A DNA stretch of 64,000 nt, taken from NCBI GenBank assembly GCA_025559845.1, contig CP048469.1, forward strand, positions 744,001-808,000, given 5' to 3'. The notes under the pieces are model-generated. The model was given only the letters and a program-made list of their open reading frames with translations. It did not search any database and was not told the origin of the DNA. The position numbers and the translations under genes were made by a program. Below, in pieces: positions 46,390-56,099 of the stretch (position 1 is its first letter; every line of letters starts with the position of its first letter). The DNA is from Agrobacterium tumefaciens. GTDB lineage: Bacteria > Pseudomonadota > Alphaproteobacteria > Rhizobiales > Rhizobiaceae.

Positions 46390-47094
46390 ATGTCTGACAA
46401 AAAGAAAACCGGAGAATTTGGCGACGGGCTGAAAGCTGCTGCTCCCTTGCTGGTTGCCATGGTGCCGATTGGCGCGGTGTTCGGTGCGGTTGCCGTTTCG
46501 AAAGGTTTGTCTCCGCTGGAAGCGTCGTTGATGTCGTTGCTGGTTTTCGCCGGTGGTTCGCAATTCGTGGCGATGGATCTGTGGACGCATCCGGCCAACT
46601 GGACGGCACTTGGTTTTGCCGCCTTGCTCGTCAATCTGCGGCATGTGCTGATGAGCGCTTCGATTGCCGGAAAACTGGAGGAATTCACCGGCTTGCGAAA
46701 ATACGCTGCCATGTTGGTTCTGACCGATGAATCCTGGGCGCTTGCCGAATTCCGGGTCATGGCGCGCCGCTTGACGCCCGCCTTTTTCGCCGGCGCGGCC
46801 CTGTCGATCTACTTCGTCTGGAACGTGTCGACCCTGGCGGGCGCTTTGTTGGGCGCTGTTGTTGGCGACATGTCGGTTATCGGTCTGGATTTCGCCTTTC
46901 CGGCAGTCTTCATCGTGTTGCTTATGGGCTTCTGGAAGGGAAGGGAGACCGGCCTGGTTTTGCTTGCCAGCGCAACGGCGGCCTTCGTGACGCATAAATA
47001 TGTTCCAGGCGCATGGTATATTGCAGCCGGTGCTCTGGCCGGGTTGGCAGCGGCGGCTTTCGCGTCTCCGCAGGACGCGGAGCAACCCGCATGA
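46390..47094 (+). CDS. azlC: Branched-chain amino acid exporter large subunit AzlC
   Basis: A 234-aa integral membrane protein with the AzlC hallmarks LMSLLVFAGGSQFVAMDLW and NLRHVLMSASIA. The four-residue ATGA overlap with the next gene is the usual AzlC-AzlD arrangement. AzlCD exports branched-chain amino acids or their analogues. The ribosome binding site GGGAGG lies before the ATG. Confidence 0.94.
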   Translation: MSDKKKTGEFGDGLKAAAPLLVAMVPIGAVFGAVAVSKGLSPLEASLMSLLVFAGGSQFVAMDLWTHPANWTALGFAALLVNLRHVLMSASIAGKLEEFTGLRKYAAMLVLTDESWALAEFRVMARRLTPAFFAGAALSIYFVWNVSTLAGALLGAVVGDMSVIGLDFAFPAVFIVLLMGFWKGRETGLVLLASATAAFVTHKYVPGAWYIAAGALAGLAAAAFASPQDAEQPA

Positions 47095-47393
47095 CACTTG
47101 ACTGGAACACGCTCCTGACCATCCTCGCCATGATGGTGGCAACAGTTGCGACCCGTTTTGGCGGCCTCATCCTCGTCAGTTACATGGAGCTGACGCCGCG
47201 CATGAAAAAGGCGCTGGGTGCTGTTCCACCTGCCGTGTTGATGGCCGTTGTCACACCGACAGCGCTGACAAGCGGTGTCGCCGAAACCATCGCCTGCGCC
47301 GTAACAGCCATCACCGCATTGCGCCTGTCATTGTTGCCAGCAGCCTGTGCCGGGGTGGTCACGGTGGCGATACTGCGTGGAATCGGATTGTAA
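47091..47393 (+). CDS. azlD: Branched-chain amino acid exporter small subunit AzlD
   Basis: A 100-aa protein with about three to four transmembrane helices. It begins MTLDWNTLLTILAMMVATVATRFGGL, and RFGGLILV plus MKKALGAVPPAVLMAVV match AzlD. The frame is open upstream, but the ATG that overlaps the azlC stop is right. It works as a complex with AzlC. Confidence 0.93.
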   Translation: MTLDWNTLLTILAMMVATVATRFGGLILVSYMELTPRMKKALGAVPPAVLMAVVTPTALTSGVAETIACAVTAITALRLSLLPAACAGVVTVAILRGIGL

Positions 47394-47423
47394 GCGAAAC
47401 CCACCAAGCCCTTAAAAAGATTC

Positions 47424-47451
47424 CGCCCCGCACGTCTGGAAATGCGGGGCG
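47424..47451. terminator. Bidirectional terminator between azlD and dnaB
   Basis: CGCCCCGCA (47424-47432) and TGCGGGGCG (47443-47451) form a 9-bp stem. On the minus strand the stem is followed by a T-run (CTTTTT), fitting termination of dnaB; on the plus side the following ATTTCTT is weaker. Confidence 0.75.
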
Positions 47452-47461
47452 ATTTCTTGGA

Positions 47462-48958
47462 TCAATGTTCTTCGTACTGACTGAAGGATGGGTCGGCCAG
47501 ATCGGTGAAGCGGGTAAATTCCGACTGGAACGCCAGCTTCACGGTGCCGGTCGGTCCGTGACGCTGCTTGGCGATGATGACGTCGGCCGTGCCTTTCACC
47601 TTATCGAACAGGGCTTCCCATTCCGCGTATTTCGGATCGGCCGGATCGCGTGGCTCCATGTTCTTGACGTAATATTCCTCACGGAACACGAACAGCACCA
47701 CGTCGGCGTCCTGCTCGATCGAACCGGATTCGCGAAGGTCGGAAAGCTGAGGACGTTTGTCTTCACGGCTTTCCACCGCACGGGAGAGCTGTGACAGGGC
47801 AATGATCGGAACGTTCAGTTCCTTGCCCAGCGCTTTCAGACCCGTGGTGATCTGGGTGATTTCCTGCACGCGGTTTTCGCCGCTCTTGCCGGAGCCGGTC
47901 ATAAGCTGAACGTAGTCGACCACCAGAACGTCAAGGCCGCGCTGACGCTTGAGACGACGCGCGCGAGCCGAAAGCTGGGCGATGGAAATACCACCGGTCT
48001 GGTCGATATAGAGCGGCACCTTCTGCATCATCTGGCTGCAGGCAACCAGCTTTTCGAAGTCGGCCTCGGTAATGTCACCACGACGGATTTTCGAAGACGA
48101 CACTTCCGTCTGCTCGGAAATGATACGCGTGGCGAGCTGTTCGGACGACATTTCGAGCGAGTAGAAGCCGACGACGCCGCCATTCTTGGCCTTGAACGAA
48201 CCGTCCGGCTGTACTTCCTGCTCGTATGCCGCAGCAATATTGTAGGCAATGTTGGTCGCAAGCGAGGTCTTACCCATACCCGGACGACCTGCCAGAACGA
48301 TCAAGTCCGAGCGCTGCAGTCCACCCATGCGGCCATCAAGCGAATGAATCCCGGTCGAAATGCCTGATAGATTGCCATCGCGCTCGAAGGCGGCGCCGGC
48401 CATGTCGATTGCCAGCGCAACCGCGTCGTTGAACGACTGGAAGCCGCCGTCGTAACGGCCGGTTTCGGCAAGCTCGAACAGACGGCGTTCGGTGTCTTCG
48501 ATCTGTGCCTGCGGTGGCATGTCGAGCGGCGCGTCATAGGCGATATTGACCACGTCTTCGCCAATCTGGATCAGCGCGCGGCGCAGTGCCAGATCGTAGA
48601 TCGCCCGGCCATAGTCTTCGGCGTTGATGATCGACACGGCTTCTGCGGCGAGGCGGGCGAGATATTGCGCCACCGTCATGTCGCCGATCCTGTCTTCCGC
48701 AGGCAGGAAGGTCTTGATCGTCACCGGGTTGGCGGTCTTGCCCATGCGGATGATGTCGCCGGCAACTTCGAAAATCTTGCGGTGCAGAGGCTCATAAAGA
48801 TGGACCGGCTTCAGGAAGTCCGAAACGCGATAATAGGCATCGTTGTTGACGAGGATCGCGCCAAGCAGCGCCTGTTCGGCTTCGATGTTGTTCGGAGCTT
48901 CGCGATAATGCGCTTCCGCGGTTTGCGCGGGGGTGATCTTCCTTGCAGCGTCGTTCAT
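47462..48958 (-). CDS. dnaB: Replicative DNA helicase
   Basis: A 498-aa RecA-fold hexameric helicase. The N-terminal domain is HYREAPNNIEAEQALLGAIL. Walker A is GRPGMGKTS and Walker B the LVVDYVQLM block. It unwinds DNA at the replication fork and loads primase. The start is MNDAARKITPAQTAE; the frame is open 12 codons further, but those do not match the family. A perfect 16-base palindrome lies upstream. Confidence 0.96.
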   Translation of the reverse strand: MNDAARKITPAQTAEAHYREAPNNIEAEQALLGAILVNNDAYYRVSDFLKPVHLYEPLHRKIFEVAGDIIRMGKTANPVTIKTFLPAEDRIGDMTVAQYLARLAAEAVSIINAEDYGRAIYDLALRRALIQIGEDVVNIAYDAPLDMPPQAQIEDTERRLFELAETGRYDGGFQSFNDAVALAIDMAGAAFERDGNLSGISTGIHSLDGRMGGLQRSDLIVLAGRPGMGKTSLATNIAYNIAAAYEQEVQPDGSFKAKNGGVVGFYSLEMSSEQLATRIISEQTEVSSSKIRRGDITEADFEKLVACSQMMQKVPLYIDQTGGISIAQLSARARRLKRQRGLDVLVVDYVQLMTGSGKSGENRVQEITQITTGLKALGKELNVPIIALSQLSRAVESREDKRPQLSDLRESGSIEQDADVVLFVFREEYYVKNMEPRDPADPKYAEWEALFDKVKGTADVIIAKQRHGPTGTVKLAFQSEFTRFTDLADPSFSQYEEH

Positions 48959-49272
48959 GGTCTTGCGCGATCTCCCTGTGCATTGCGTCTTCAAACTGTG
49001 GGTTTGGCGTCAGAGGGCGTGGCAGTCAATGACAATGTTGCAACATTGCGCGCCCGTCACGTGCCTGCTTGTCGAACCGCAATCACATCTTCAGTTGTCC
49101 CCAATAATCCACAGGCAGGGCAGGGACATCGTGCCGGTACCCGGCGGCGTCTGATTCGAGTATCATGATTTTATCGCATAGCTGCCCCCTCAGGAAAAAT
49201 TCTTGAAAATCGTCAGCTTTCAAAATAAATAGGGACGAAATAGATAGCTTACTAATTATAAGGTTAACTTAG
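48959..49272. other. Divergent promoter region between dnaB and marR
   Basis: No coding sequence is supported in these 314 bases. A perfect palindrome lies at 49033-49048. An AT-rich stretch (about 49196-49270) precedes marR and has a possible TTGAAA / 17 bases / TAAATA promoter at 49203-49231. Short symmetry near the marR start (CTTA, 7 bases, TAAG at 49248-49262) could be part of a repressor site. Confidence 0.55.
49033..49048. promoter_or_regulatory. Palindrome upstream of dnaB
   Basis: CAATGTTGCAACATTG is a perfect 16-base palindrome, 75 bases upstream of the dnaB start and 225 bases upstream of marR. Length and centre fit a dimeric regulator site; no known motif is certain. Confidence 0.4.
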
Positions 49273-49728
49273 ATGTCGCGTGAAACCGACAAGGAACAGC
49301 TTCTCGATGAGGTTTCGGCCTTTACCCGAAAGCTGCGCGCATTTTTCGATGCGAGGGTCGCCGAAAGCGGTCTGACGCTGGCGCGCGCTCGTGCGCTTTT
49401 TGCACTGTCGCGGCGTGGGCCATTGACCCAGACCGAACTTGCCGAGGAAATGGAAATCGAAACGCCGACCCTCGTGCGGGTTCTCGACGGCATGGAGAAA
49501 CAAAATCTCATCGAACGGCGGTCTGACGCGAATGATCGTCGGGCGAAGCGGATTCACATGACGCCGGATGGAAAACAGACCTCGGAAGCGGTTCAGGGTC
49601 TGGCAAAGGAGCTGCGGGCAGAAATTGTCGCCGATATTTCGACTGACGATCTGCGTCTCGCGCTCGATGTGATGCGCAGGCTCTCTGCCAATCTGCAGAG
49701 CCTTGCGGTGGAAAGGGCAAAGCCGTGA
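49273..49728 (+). CDS. MarR family transcriptional regulator
   Basis: A 151-aa winged-helix regulator. Recognition helix region LTQTELAEEMEIETPTLVRVLDGME (about 57-80) and the wing RRSDANDRRAKRIHMT (about 85-102) are characteristic. MarR proteins commonly repress the efflux genes they precede and are released by phenolic or lipophilic compounds. Its stop overlaps the GTG of the MFS gene, so the regulator and pump form one operon and autorepression is likely. Confidence 0.92.
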   Translation: MSRETDKEQLLDEVSAFTRKLRAFFDARVAESGLTLARARALFALSRRGPLTQTELAEEMEIETPTLVRVLDGMEKQNLIERRSDANDRRAKRIHMTPDGKQTSEAVQGLAKELRAEIVADISTDDLRLALDVMRRLSANLQSLAVERAKP

Positions 49729-51422
49729 GCAATACCCTGCCTCAAACCCTTGCCGCCGACGAAACGCCAGAGCCGGAAAAGGCTCTCGACGTTGTCGAGC
49801 AACCGGCGCCTGCGCCTGCCCAGCCGCCACAGCCGGTAGAACGCCCGCTCTGGATGCGGTTGAGCTACATTTTCGGTGGCCTGCTGTTTTTCATCACGCA
49901 GGGCATGGGCATGAACCTCGTCATGGCCAATATCTATCAGTTGCAGGGAGAGTTTTCCGGCACTGTGGCAGAAGTGGCCTGGCTTTCGGCTGCCTATATG
50001 GCGCCCTATGCGACCTTCTCGATCGCGCTCTTCAAGGTCAGGGCGCAATATGGCCTTCGGCCATTTGCCGAGGTCAGCATCCTGCTGTTTGTCGTGGTGT
50101 CCTGTCTTAACCTGTTTGTCACGGACCTGCATTCGGCCATCGTCGTTCGCTTTGTCAGCGGCATGGCGGCAGCACCGCTTTCGTCGCTCGGCTTCCTTTA
50201 TATTCTCGAGGCATTTCCGCCTTCGAAGAAGTTCTCGCTCGGCTTCAGTATCGCGCTCACAGGCACGCTTCTGTCTGCGCCGCTGGCAAGACTGGTCTCG
50301 CCGTCGCTGTTGCAGATCGATGGCTGGAACGCACTTTATTCGCTCGAAATCGGCCTTGCATTGATCTCGCTCGCGTTGATCTATGTTCTGAAGGTTACAC
50401 CACCGCCACGCGCCAAGGTGATCGAGCGCATGGACATCCTGAGCTACCTGCTGTTTGCGGGCGGTCTGGGCTGTCTTGCCGTGTTCCTCACACTTGGCCG
50501 GTTTTACTGGTGGTTCGAGACATGGTGGCTCGGTGTGCTGCTTGCCGTCGCGATTGCCCTGCTGACGGTGCTGGCCTTCGTCGAGCTGCCGCGCAAGAAC
50601 CCGCTTCTCGATCTGCGCTGGATCTTTTCGAAAACCAACATGCATGTCATGGGTGTGCTGCTCGTCTACCGCGCCGTGTCTTCGGAACAGTCCTCAACAG
50701 CAGTCAGTTTCTACCAGCAGCTTGGCCTGCTCAATGATCAGACGACAACGCTCTACGCGCTTGTTCTTCTGGCGACCGTGCTTGGCGGTGCCGCCTGCGC
50801 GTGGTTGATGTTGACGAAATATGTCGAAACAGCCCATGTGATTGCGCTCGCTCTCATTGCTACAGGTTCATTCATGGACAGCCAGTCCACCAACCTGACG
50901 CGGCCGGAACAGATGTATCTCAGCCAGATGATGATCGCGTTCGGTGCGGCGATGTTCCTGCCGCCAGTCATGGCGAAAGGTTTCGCCGGGGCATTGGCGA
51001 AGGGGGTGCCGTATCTGGTGAATTTCATCACCATCTTCCTGTTCACGCAGATCACCGGTTCGATGTTGATGACCGGCCTGCTTGGCAGTTTCGTCACCCT
51101 GCGTGAAAAATTCCATTCCAACGTCCTGGTCGAGAACATCCTTCTGACCAATCCCATGGTCACGCAGCGCGTCTCGCAACTCTCCAGTGCCTACAGTCAC
51201 GTTATCTCCGACCCGGTCTTGCTGAACGCAGAAGGGCTGGCTCTTCTCAGTCAGCAGGTCACCAAGGAAGCTTACGTGCTCGCTTACAACGATACCTTCC
51301 TGCTGATCTCAGTCGTTTCCGCGCTGGCATTGGCAACGCTTCTCATTCACCACGCATGGCTGCGCATCCGCCCGCTTATTGTTCGGGACAACGTTGATGC
51401 CGTGCCGGCACAACAGTCATGA
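49725..51422 (+). CDS. emrB: MFS multidrug efflux transporter, EmrB type (DHA2)
   Basis: A 565-aa protein with an N-terminal Ala/Pro-rich cytoplasmic extension (about 1-42) and fourteen hydrophobic helices, the DHA2 topology. Start is GTG 49725, coupled to the marR stop. The periplasmic adaptor follows in 19 bp, so the pair forms a tripartite pump with an outer-membrane protein that is not in the window. The drug range cannot be predicted from this sequence. Confidence 0.92.
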   Translation: MSNTLPQTLAADETPEPEKALDVVEQPAPAPAQPPQPVERPLWMRLSYIFGGLLFFITQGMGMNLVMANIYQLQGEFSGTVAEVAWLSAAYMAPYATFSIALFKVRAQYGLRPFAEVSILLFVVVSCLNLFVTDLHSAIVVRFVSGMAAAPLSSLGFLYILEAFPPSKKFSLGFSIALTGTLLSAPLARLVSPSLLQIDGWNALYSLEIGLALISLALIYVLKVTPPPRAKVIERMDILSYLLFAGGLGCLAVFLTLGRFYWWFETWWLGVLLAVAIALLTVLAFVELPRKNPLLDLRWIFSKTNMHVMGVLLVYRAVSSEQSSTAVSFYQQLGLLNDQTTTLYALVLLATVLGGAACAWLMLTKYVETAHVIALALIATGSFMDSQSTNLTRPEQMYLSQMMIAFGAAMFLPPVMAKGFAGALAKGVPYLVNFITIFLFTQITGSMLMTGLLGSFVTLREKFHSNVLVENILLTNPMVTQRVSQLSSAYSHVISDPVLLNAEGLALLSQQVTKEAYVLAYNDTFLLISVVSALALATLLIHHAWLRIRPLIVRDNVDAVPAQQS

Positions 51423-51441
51423 ACGTCCAAGAGTAACAAAA

Positions 51442-52509
51442 ATGCTGAAGAAGATTTTTACCCCGGTTTCTATTCTTGTCCTCCTTGGTGGCATCGCGGG
51501 CGTCGCGCTCGTGCTCTACGCATGGCGGTTGCCACCGTTCCAGTCTGCCGTCGAAATGACCGACAACGCTTTCGTGCGCGGTTATGTCACCACCATGAGC
51601 CCGCAGGTCAGCGGTTATGTCGTCAACGTGCCGGTCAAGGACTATCAGGAGGTCAAGCAAGGTGCGCTGCTGGTCAAAATAGATGACCGTATCTATTCCC
51701 AGAAGCTTGCACAGGCCGAATCGACACTCGACACGCACAAGGCCGCGCTCGACAATTCCCGTCAGCAGGAAAACGCCGCCAACGCCAATATCGCGTCCAG
51801 CAAGGCAGCGGTTGAAAGCGCCGAGGCATCGTTGAAACAGGCGCAGCTCGCGTCCGACCGTCAGGACAACCTCATCAGAAGCGGGGCTGGTACCTCCAGC
51901 TCGCAGGAAGAGGCGCATGCCGCTCTGGAAAAGGCGCGTGCTTCGGTCTCTCAGGCCAAGGCAGCCCTTGAGGTTTCGCAGCAGGATCTGCAGACGATCA
52001 TCGTCAACCGTGGCTCGTTGCAGGCCGCTGTCGCCAATGCTGAGGCTGCGGTCGAGCTGGCCAGGATCGACCTGCAGAATACCGAAATCCACGCGCCGCG
52101 CGACGGCAAGCTTGGCGAAGTCGGCGTCCGCGTCGGGCAATATGTGACCGCCGGCACGCAATTGATGGCCGTCGTCCCGCACGAGGTCTGGATCATCGCC
52201 AACTTCAAGGAAACCCAGTTGAGCGGCATGCAGGCCGGCCAGCCTGTGACGATTGCCGTCGATGCCCTGCATCGCAGAAAGCTCACCGGCCATATCGAGC
52301 GCTTTTCGCCCGCGACCGGCTCCGAATTCTCGGTCATCAAGCCGGACAATGCGACCGGAAACTTCGTGAAGATCGCGCAGCGGGTCGGCGTTCGTATCGC
52401 GATCGATCCTGATCAGCCTCTGGCTGCGGAATTGACGCCCGGCATGTCAGTGGTCGTCCATGTGGACAAGAGCCAGGAGCCGGACCAGGCCAGGCTCGCC
52501 GCGAACTGA
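51442..52509 (+). CDS. emrA: HlyD/EmrA family membrane fusion protein
   Basis: A 355-aa adaptor with one N-terminal transmembrane helix (about 8-30). A beta-barrel/lipoyl module follows (NAFVRGYVTTMSPQVSGYVVNVPVKDYQEVKQG), with helical hairpin coiled coils (about 85-190) and the second lipoyl half (DLQNTEIHAPRDGKLGEVGVRVGQYV). It couples EmrB to an outer-membrane channel. The longer frame upstream overlaps emrB and is not the start. Confidence 0.92.
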   Translation: MLKKIFTPVSILVLLGGIAGVALVLYAWRLPPFQSAVEMTDNAFVRGYVTTMSPQVSGYVVNVPVKDYQEVKQGALLVKIDDRIYSQKLAQAESTLDTHKAALDNSRQQENAANANIASSKAAVESAEASLKQAQLASDRQDNLIRSGAGTSSSQEEAHAALEKARASVSQAKAALEVSQQDLQTIIVNRGSLQAAVANAEAAVELARIDLQNTEIHAPRDGKLGEVGVRVGQYVTAGTQLMAVVPHEVWIIANFKETQLSGMQAGQPVTIAVDALHRRKLTGHIERFSPATGSEFSVIKPDNATGNFVKIAQRVGVRIAIDPDQPLAAELTPGMSVVVHVDKSQEPDQARLAAN

Positions 52510-52538
52510 ATGCCGTTCAAACCTCTGCCAGACAAAGA

Positions 52539-52574
52539 AAAACCCCGGATGTTGCCATCCGGGGTTCTTTTTTG
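52539..52574. terminator. Bidirectional terminator between emrA and rplI
   Basis: AACCCCGGAT (52541-52550) and ATCCGGGGTT (52557-52566) form a 10-bp stem with a 6-base loop, followed by a T-run (CTTTTTT). The preceding A-run makes it usable from the minus strand, serving rplI too. Confidence 0.88.
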
Positions 52575-52594
52575 AGCCGTTGGGGGCTCTGAAA

Positions 52595-53170
52595 TTATGC
52601 GTCGTCGCCTTCGAATTCTGCATCCGGATCAAAGAAGTCTTCCGGGCGCAGAGCGTCTTCGTCAACGCCGTAGATGGCGTCAGCGGAGGTGAGGCTTTCG
52701 CCCTTTGCCTGACGCTCAGCTTCTTCAGCCGAACGAGCAACGTTCAGCTCGACCTGCAGCTCGACTTCAGCATGCAGGTGCAGCGTTACGTTGTGCAGAC
52801 CAATGGTCTTGATCGGCGTGTTGAGTTCAACCTGGTTGCGGCCAACGTTGAAGCCTTCTGCAGCGAGGATTTCAACAACGTCACGAGCAGCGACAGAACC
52901 GTAGAGCTGGCCGGTTTCGCCAGCCGAACGGACGACGATGAAGGACTTGCCTGCGAGAGCTTCGGCAACCTTCTGGGCTTCCGACTTGCGCTCAAGGTTA
53001 CGAGCTTCGAGCGTTGCACGCTCGGTCTCGAAACGGGTCTTGTTGGCAGCGTTGGCGCGCAGTGCCTTGCCCTGCGGCAGCAGGAAGTTACGTGCGTAGC
53101 CGTCGCGAACCTTTACGGTTTCGCCCATCTGGCCGAGCTTGTTGATGCGTTCGAGAAGAATAACGTCCAT
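52595..53170 (-). CDS. rplI: 50S ribosomal protein L9
   Basis: A 191-aa protein. [36 protein letters not shown] is the L9 N-domain. A long helix and the C-domain follow. The C-terminus is an acidic tail of about 25 residues ([21 protein letters not shown]), longer than in E. coli L9, as seen in other rhizobia. It is the last gene of the rpsF-rpsR-DUF2232-rplI operon. Confidence 0.96.
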   Translation of the reverse strand: MDVILLERINKLGQMGETVKVRDGYARNFLLPQGKALRANAANKTRFETERATLEARNLERKSEAQKVAEALAGKSFIVVRSAGETGQLYGSVAARDVVEILAAEGFNVGRNQVELNTPIKTIGLHNVTLHLHAEVELQVELNVARSAEEAERQAKGESLTSADAIYGVDEDALRPEDFFDPDAEFEGDDA

Positions 53171-53190
53171 CTTCTTGATCCTTTCTAGTT

Positions 53191-54165
53191 TCAGGTGTTG
53201 GTTTCGTTCGTATTGTCAGTTTTCCGCGTCGGCGTGAGGGAGATCGTGCTGCGCACGTCGCTCAAACCGAGCACGAGAATGATAAGAAGCGGAAAGACGA
53301 AGATTGCCGACAGGTAAGCGAGTACCAGTACGGGGATGCGCCAGTCCTTGCCGCGCGCCCGCTTGTGCAGCGAGGCATATCCGGACATCAGGAAACCTGC
53401 GCCGAAGGTGCCGCAGACAACCGCGCCGATCATGGCGGGAACACCGCCCACAAATGTCGCGACAATGCCTGCGAGGAAAATGAAAACCGCATTGCGGTGC
53501 ATGCGAAGTGCCGACGGAACGTCTTCACGAGGGCGAAGACCCTTGCCGAAGGAACCGACCACGCGGGTGGCCAGATAATAGGCTGTAAACAGCAGCAGAA
53601 CCCAAAGGCCGCCCTGCACGATCGGTAACATCAGCACAAGCAGTGACTTGCTCTGCGCCAGCGCTGCGGCATCAGGCTCAAACAGTGGTTCGCGGCTCTG
53701 AACAGACGTCATCATCATATCGACCAGGCGCGAAACGAGGTCGGGGCCATAGCCGATCGTCCAGCCGAGAATGACGACGGCAATCGAGATGAGAAGGCAA
53801 AGATGCAGCAGGATGCCGGAAAGCGGATACCAGGCGAGCAGATCCTGCGGGCCGCCGATTTCGGAGGCCGGGCGTGCGAGGTTCGCAAGGTGAGACACCC
53901 AGCCTGCCGGGATCAGCGTAAAGATCGCGATCGTCACGGCAAACAGTGGCGACATGACAACAGCGCCGATGGCGGCCGTGGTCACGATGGCCACGATGGC
54001 GGCCATGTTGCCCCATCCCATGCCTGCAATCAGGATCGGCATGGCGGACGCAGCATAGAGCAGGAAAGAAAGCGACGACTGTGCGGTTGCGCCCAGCGTC
54101 AGAAACGCGGCGCATATGCCGGCGAGGATGCCGGTGGTCAGCACTGTCTGGTTCAACTTTTGCAC
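53191..54165 (-). CDS. DUF2232 membrane protein
   Basis: A 324-aa protein with about eight to nine hydrophobic helices. The start is GTG 54165 ([16 protein letters not shown]), with AGGACA upstream. The family is widespread in alphaproteobacteria at this place between rpsR and rplI, and in Firmicutes. Its function is not established. The C-terminus is cytoplasmic and polar ([12 protein letters not shown]). Confidence 0.85.
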   Translation of the reverse strand: MQKLNQTVLTTGILAGICAAFLTLGATAQSSLSFLLYAASAMPILIAGMGWGNMAAIVAIVTTAAIGAVVMSPLFAVTIAIFTLIPAGWVSHLANLARPASEIGGPQDLLAWYPLSGILLHLCLLISIAVVILGWTIGYGPDLVSRLVDMMMTSVQSREPLFEPDAAALAQSKSLLVLMLPIVQGGLWVLLLFTAYYLATRVVGSFGKGLRPREDVPSALRMHRNAVFIFLAGIVATFVGGVPAMIGAVVCGTFGAGFLMSGYASLHKRARGKDWRIPVLVLAYLSAIFVFPLLIILVLGLSDVRSTISLTPTRKTDNTNETNT

Positions 54166-54275
54166 TTCGCTGTCCTGCTGGAAATTAAGCAGTTAGAGGA
54201 CCGTTCCGGTGGAGCGTTGTCCCCAACATGGGTTTTATGTCTGTCTCGATCCGCGCCCAACGCGGAAGGAGAAAC

Positions 54276-54299
54276 GAGGCCGCGTCGAAACGCAGCCTC
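54276..54299 (-). terminator. Hairpin between rpsR and the DUF2232 gene
   Basis: On the minus strand GAGGCTGCGT pairs with ACGCGGCCTC (one mismatch), then TTTC. It lies 10 bases past the rpsR stop. It may reduce expression of the downstream genes relative to the ribosomal proteins. Confidence 0.45.
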
Positions 54300-54308
54300 G
54301 CAAAGTCA

Positions 54309-54557
54309 TTACGCTACGACGTAAGGCAGCAGGCCGAGGAAGCGTGCACGCTTGATCGCCTGAGCGAGTTCGCGCTGCTTCTTCTGGGAAACGGCGGTGA
54401 TGCGCGAAGGAACGATCTTGCCGCGCTCAGAAATGTAGCGCTGCAGAAGACGTACGTCCTTGTAGTCGATCTTCGGAGCGTTTGCGCCGGAGAAGGGGCA
54501 CGTCTTGCGACGACGGTGGAACGGGCGGCGTGCCGGGGAAGAGGATGCGTCAGCCAT
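54309..54557 (-). CDS. rpsR: 30S ribosomal protein S18
   Basis: An 82-aa protein. The zinc-like/cysteine region [38 protein letters not shown] is the S18 signature, with [21 protein letters not shown] at the C-terminus. It lies 16 bp downstream of rpsF and binds S6 in the 30S platform. Confidence 0.96.
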   Translation of the reverse strand: MADASSSPARRPFHRRRKTCPFSGANAPKIDYKDVRLLQRYISERGKIVPSRITAVSQKKQRELAQAIKRARFLGLLPYVVA

Positions 54558-54573
54558 TGGTCAAATCTCCTTC

Positions 54574-55002
54574 TTATGCACGGTCTTCGCGCGGACGGCG
54601 CGGACGGTCGTCGCGGGAAAAGCCTTCGCGCGGGCCACGGTCCGGACGGTCACCGTCACGGCGCGGACGGTCGTCGCGATCGCGCTTCTGCATCATCGCG
54701 GACGGGCCCTCTTCGTGGGCTTCAACAGCGATGGTCATGTAACGAAGAACGTCTTCGTTGATGCGCATCTGACGCTCAACTTCATGGATAGCCGCCGCCG
54801 GAGCGTCGATGTCCATCAGGGCGTAGTGAGCCTTGCGGTTCTTCTTGATGCGGTAGGTGAGGGACTTCAGACCCCAGTTTTCGACGCGTCCGACTTTACC
54901 GCCGAACGATTCGATAACGCCCTTGTACTGTTCTACAAGTGCGTCGACCTGCTGAGCAGAAATATCCTGCCGAGCAAGGAAGATGTGTTCGTAAAGAGCC
55001 AT
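54574..55002 (-). CDS. rpsF: 30S ribosomal protein S6
   Basis: A 142-aa protein. [27 protein letters not shown] and [24 protein letters not shown] are S6 core motifs. About 38 C-terminal residues form an Arg/Asp-rich tail ([20 protein letters not shown]..., repeated). The roughly 280-bp leader upstream (to 55283) holds no gene I can support; it may contain an S6:S18 autoregulatory RNA, which I could not fold here. Confidence 0.96.
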   Translation of the reverse strand: MALYEHIFLARQDISAQQVDALVEQYKGVIESFGGKVGRVENWGLKSLTYRIKKNRKAHYALMDIDAPAAAIHEVERQMRINEDVLRYMTIAVEAHEEGPSAMMQKRDRDDRPRRDGDRPDRGPREGFSRDDRPRRPREDRA

Positions 55003-55283
55003 TTAAGCTTGCCTTTCTTGCGTTTTGTCCTTCACCCGGCAACGGCGCTAAGCCTCAACGACTGCTCTTGGCCGGCATATGCCGAAAGCAAGAAAAGCGT
55101 TGTTCGAGACGGTCGAGAGCGGAGACACGGGAGGCCGGAAAAACCTTATGGTTCCTGCTGTTCCGTTACCGGAACCAGCCCTCCGTTCAGCCACCAGCCA
55201 TAAGACCGGGTGTCGTGAACAGCGCGCTTATACGCATTTTTGCCGGGAATGCAAGGGAAAGTCTGGCTTTCGCGCCATTTCGC

Positions 55284-56036
55284 TCATGCGCAGGAAAGGC
55301 AGTTGAGAATTGTGGACGCAAACAATGCCGGATTTTCCGCCATCATCAGGTGTCCGGTCCGGGGAATGTTGACGCGCATCCTGCAAAGATCGTTTGCCCA
55401 GTCTGCGACATCCCAACCGGAGGCGGAACGGGCGCCGGCAACCAGATAGACCGGAAGGCCGCTTTCCATCGTGGCGCGCAGGCCGGACAGATAGTCGTCG
55501 TGCCCCGTCGCCGCAACAACAGCCCTTGCCTGCGCCTTGATCGTCGTGGCTGGCTGATTGGCCAGCCATCCCTTTGCAAGCGACAATGTCCAGTCATTGA
55601 CCGGGACGCCCGCCTTGGCGATCCATTGAGCCGGGTCCGCCTCGTACTCTCTTATGATCTCTGCCGCTTCTGCATCGGGCTTTTGGGCGATCTGTCCCGA
55701 CCAGAAGGCGTCCTTCAGCGTGAAATTGCCTTCGACGCTTGTAAACGAGGCGATCATATCTGGATAATGTTGGCAAACCAGCGCCGAAACCGCGCCGCCA
55801 ACTGAATGCCCGACAAGATGAACTTTTGGACGGCCGATATTGCGGATATGACCGGCGACGTGGTCGGCCTGATCGCGCAAGGTCAAATTTTCGATGGGCT
55901 CATCGCGGTATCGGCCGTAACCGATCAGGTCAGGCGTATGCACGTCGATACCGTCAAACGGCGCCAGTATCTCCGGATCGTTGAGATTGCCGAAGAGGCC
56001 GTGAATCAGGACGACCGGTTCTGAAAGGCTGGGCAT
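55284..56036 (-). CDS. Alpha/beta hydrolase
   Basis: A 250-aa hydrolase. Oxyanion motif VLIHGLFGN (about 9-16), nucleophile elbow LVGHSVGGAVS (about 77) and C-terminal IPRTGHLMMAENP with the His give a full catalytic triad. The family is too broad to name a substrate. I start at MPSLSEPVVLIHG; the frame is open upstream in low-similarity sequence. It ends near the rpsF leader, in the same direction as rpsF. Confidence 0.87.
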   Translation of the reverse strand: MPSLSEPVVLIHGLFGNLNDPEILAPFDGIDVHTPDLIGYGRYRDEPIENLTLRDQADHVAGHIRNIGRPKVHLVGHSVGGAVSALVCQHYPDMIASFTSVEGNFTLKDAFWSGQIAQKPDAEAAEIIREYEADPAQWIAKAGVPVNDWTLSLAKGWLANQPATTIKAQARAVVAATGHDDYLSGLRATMESGLPVYLVAGARSASGWDVADWANDLCRMRVNIPRTGHLMMAENPALFASTILNCLSCA

Positions 56037-56099
56037 CGTTTTTGAAGACCTCGGTTTTATTGATTGCGTCGGACAAGGGGGGCGAGTCTGAGCGTCTAT

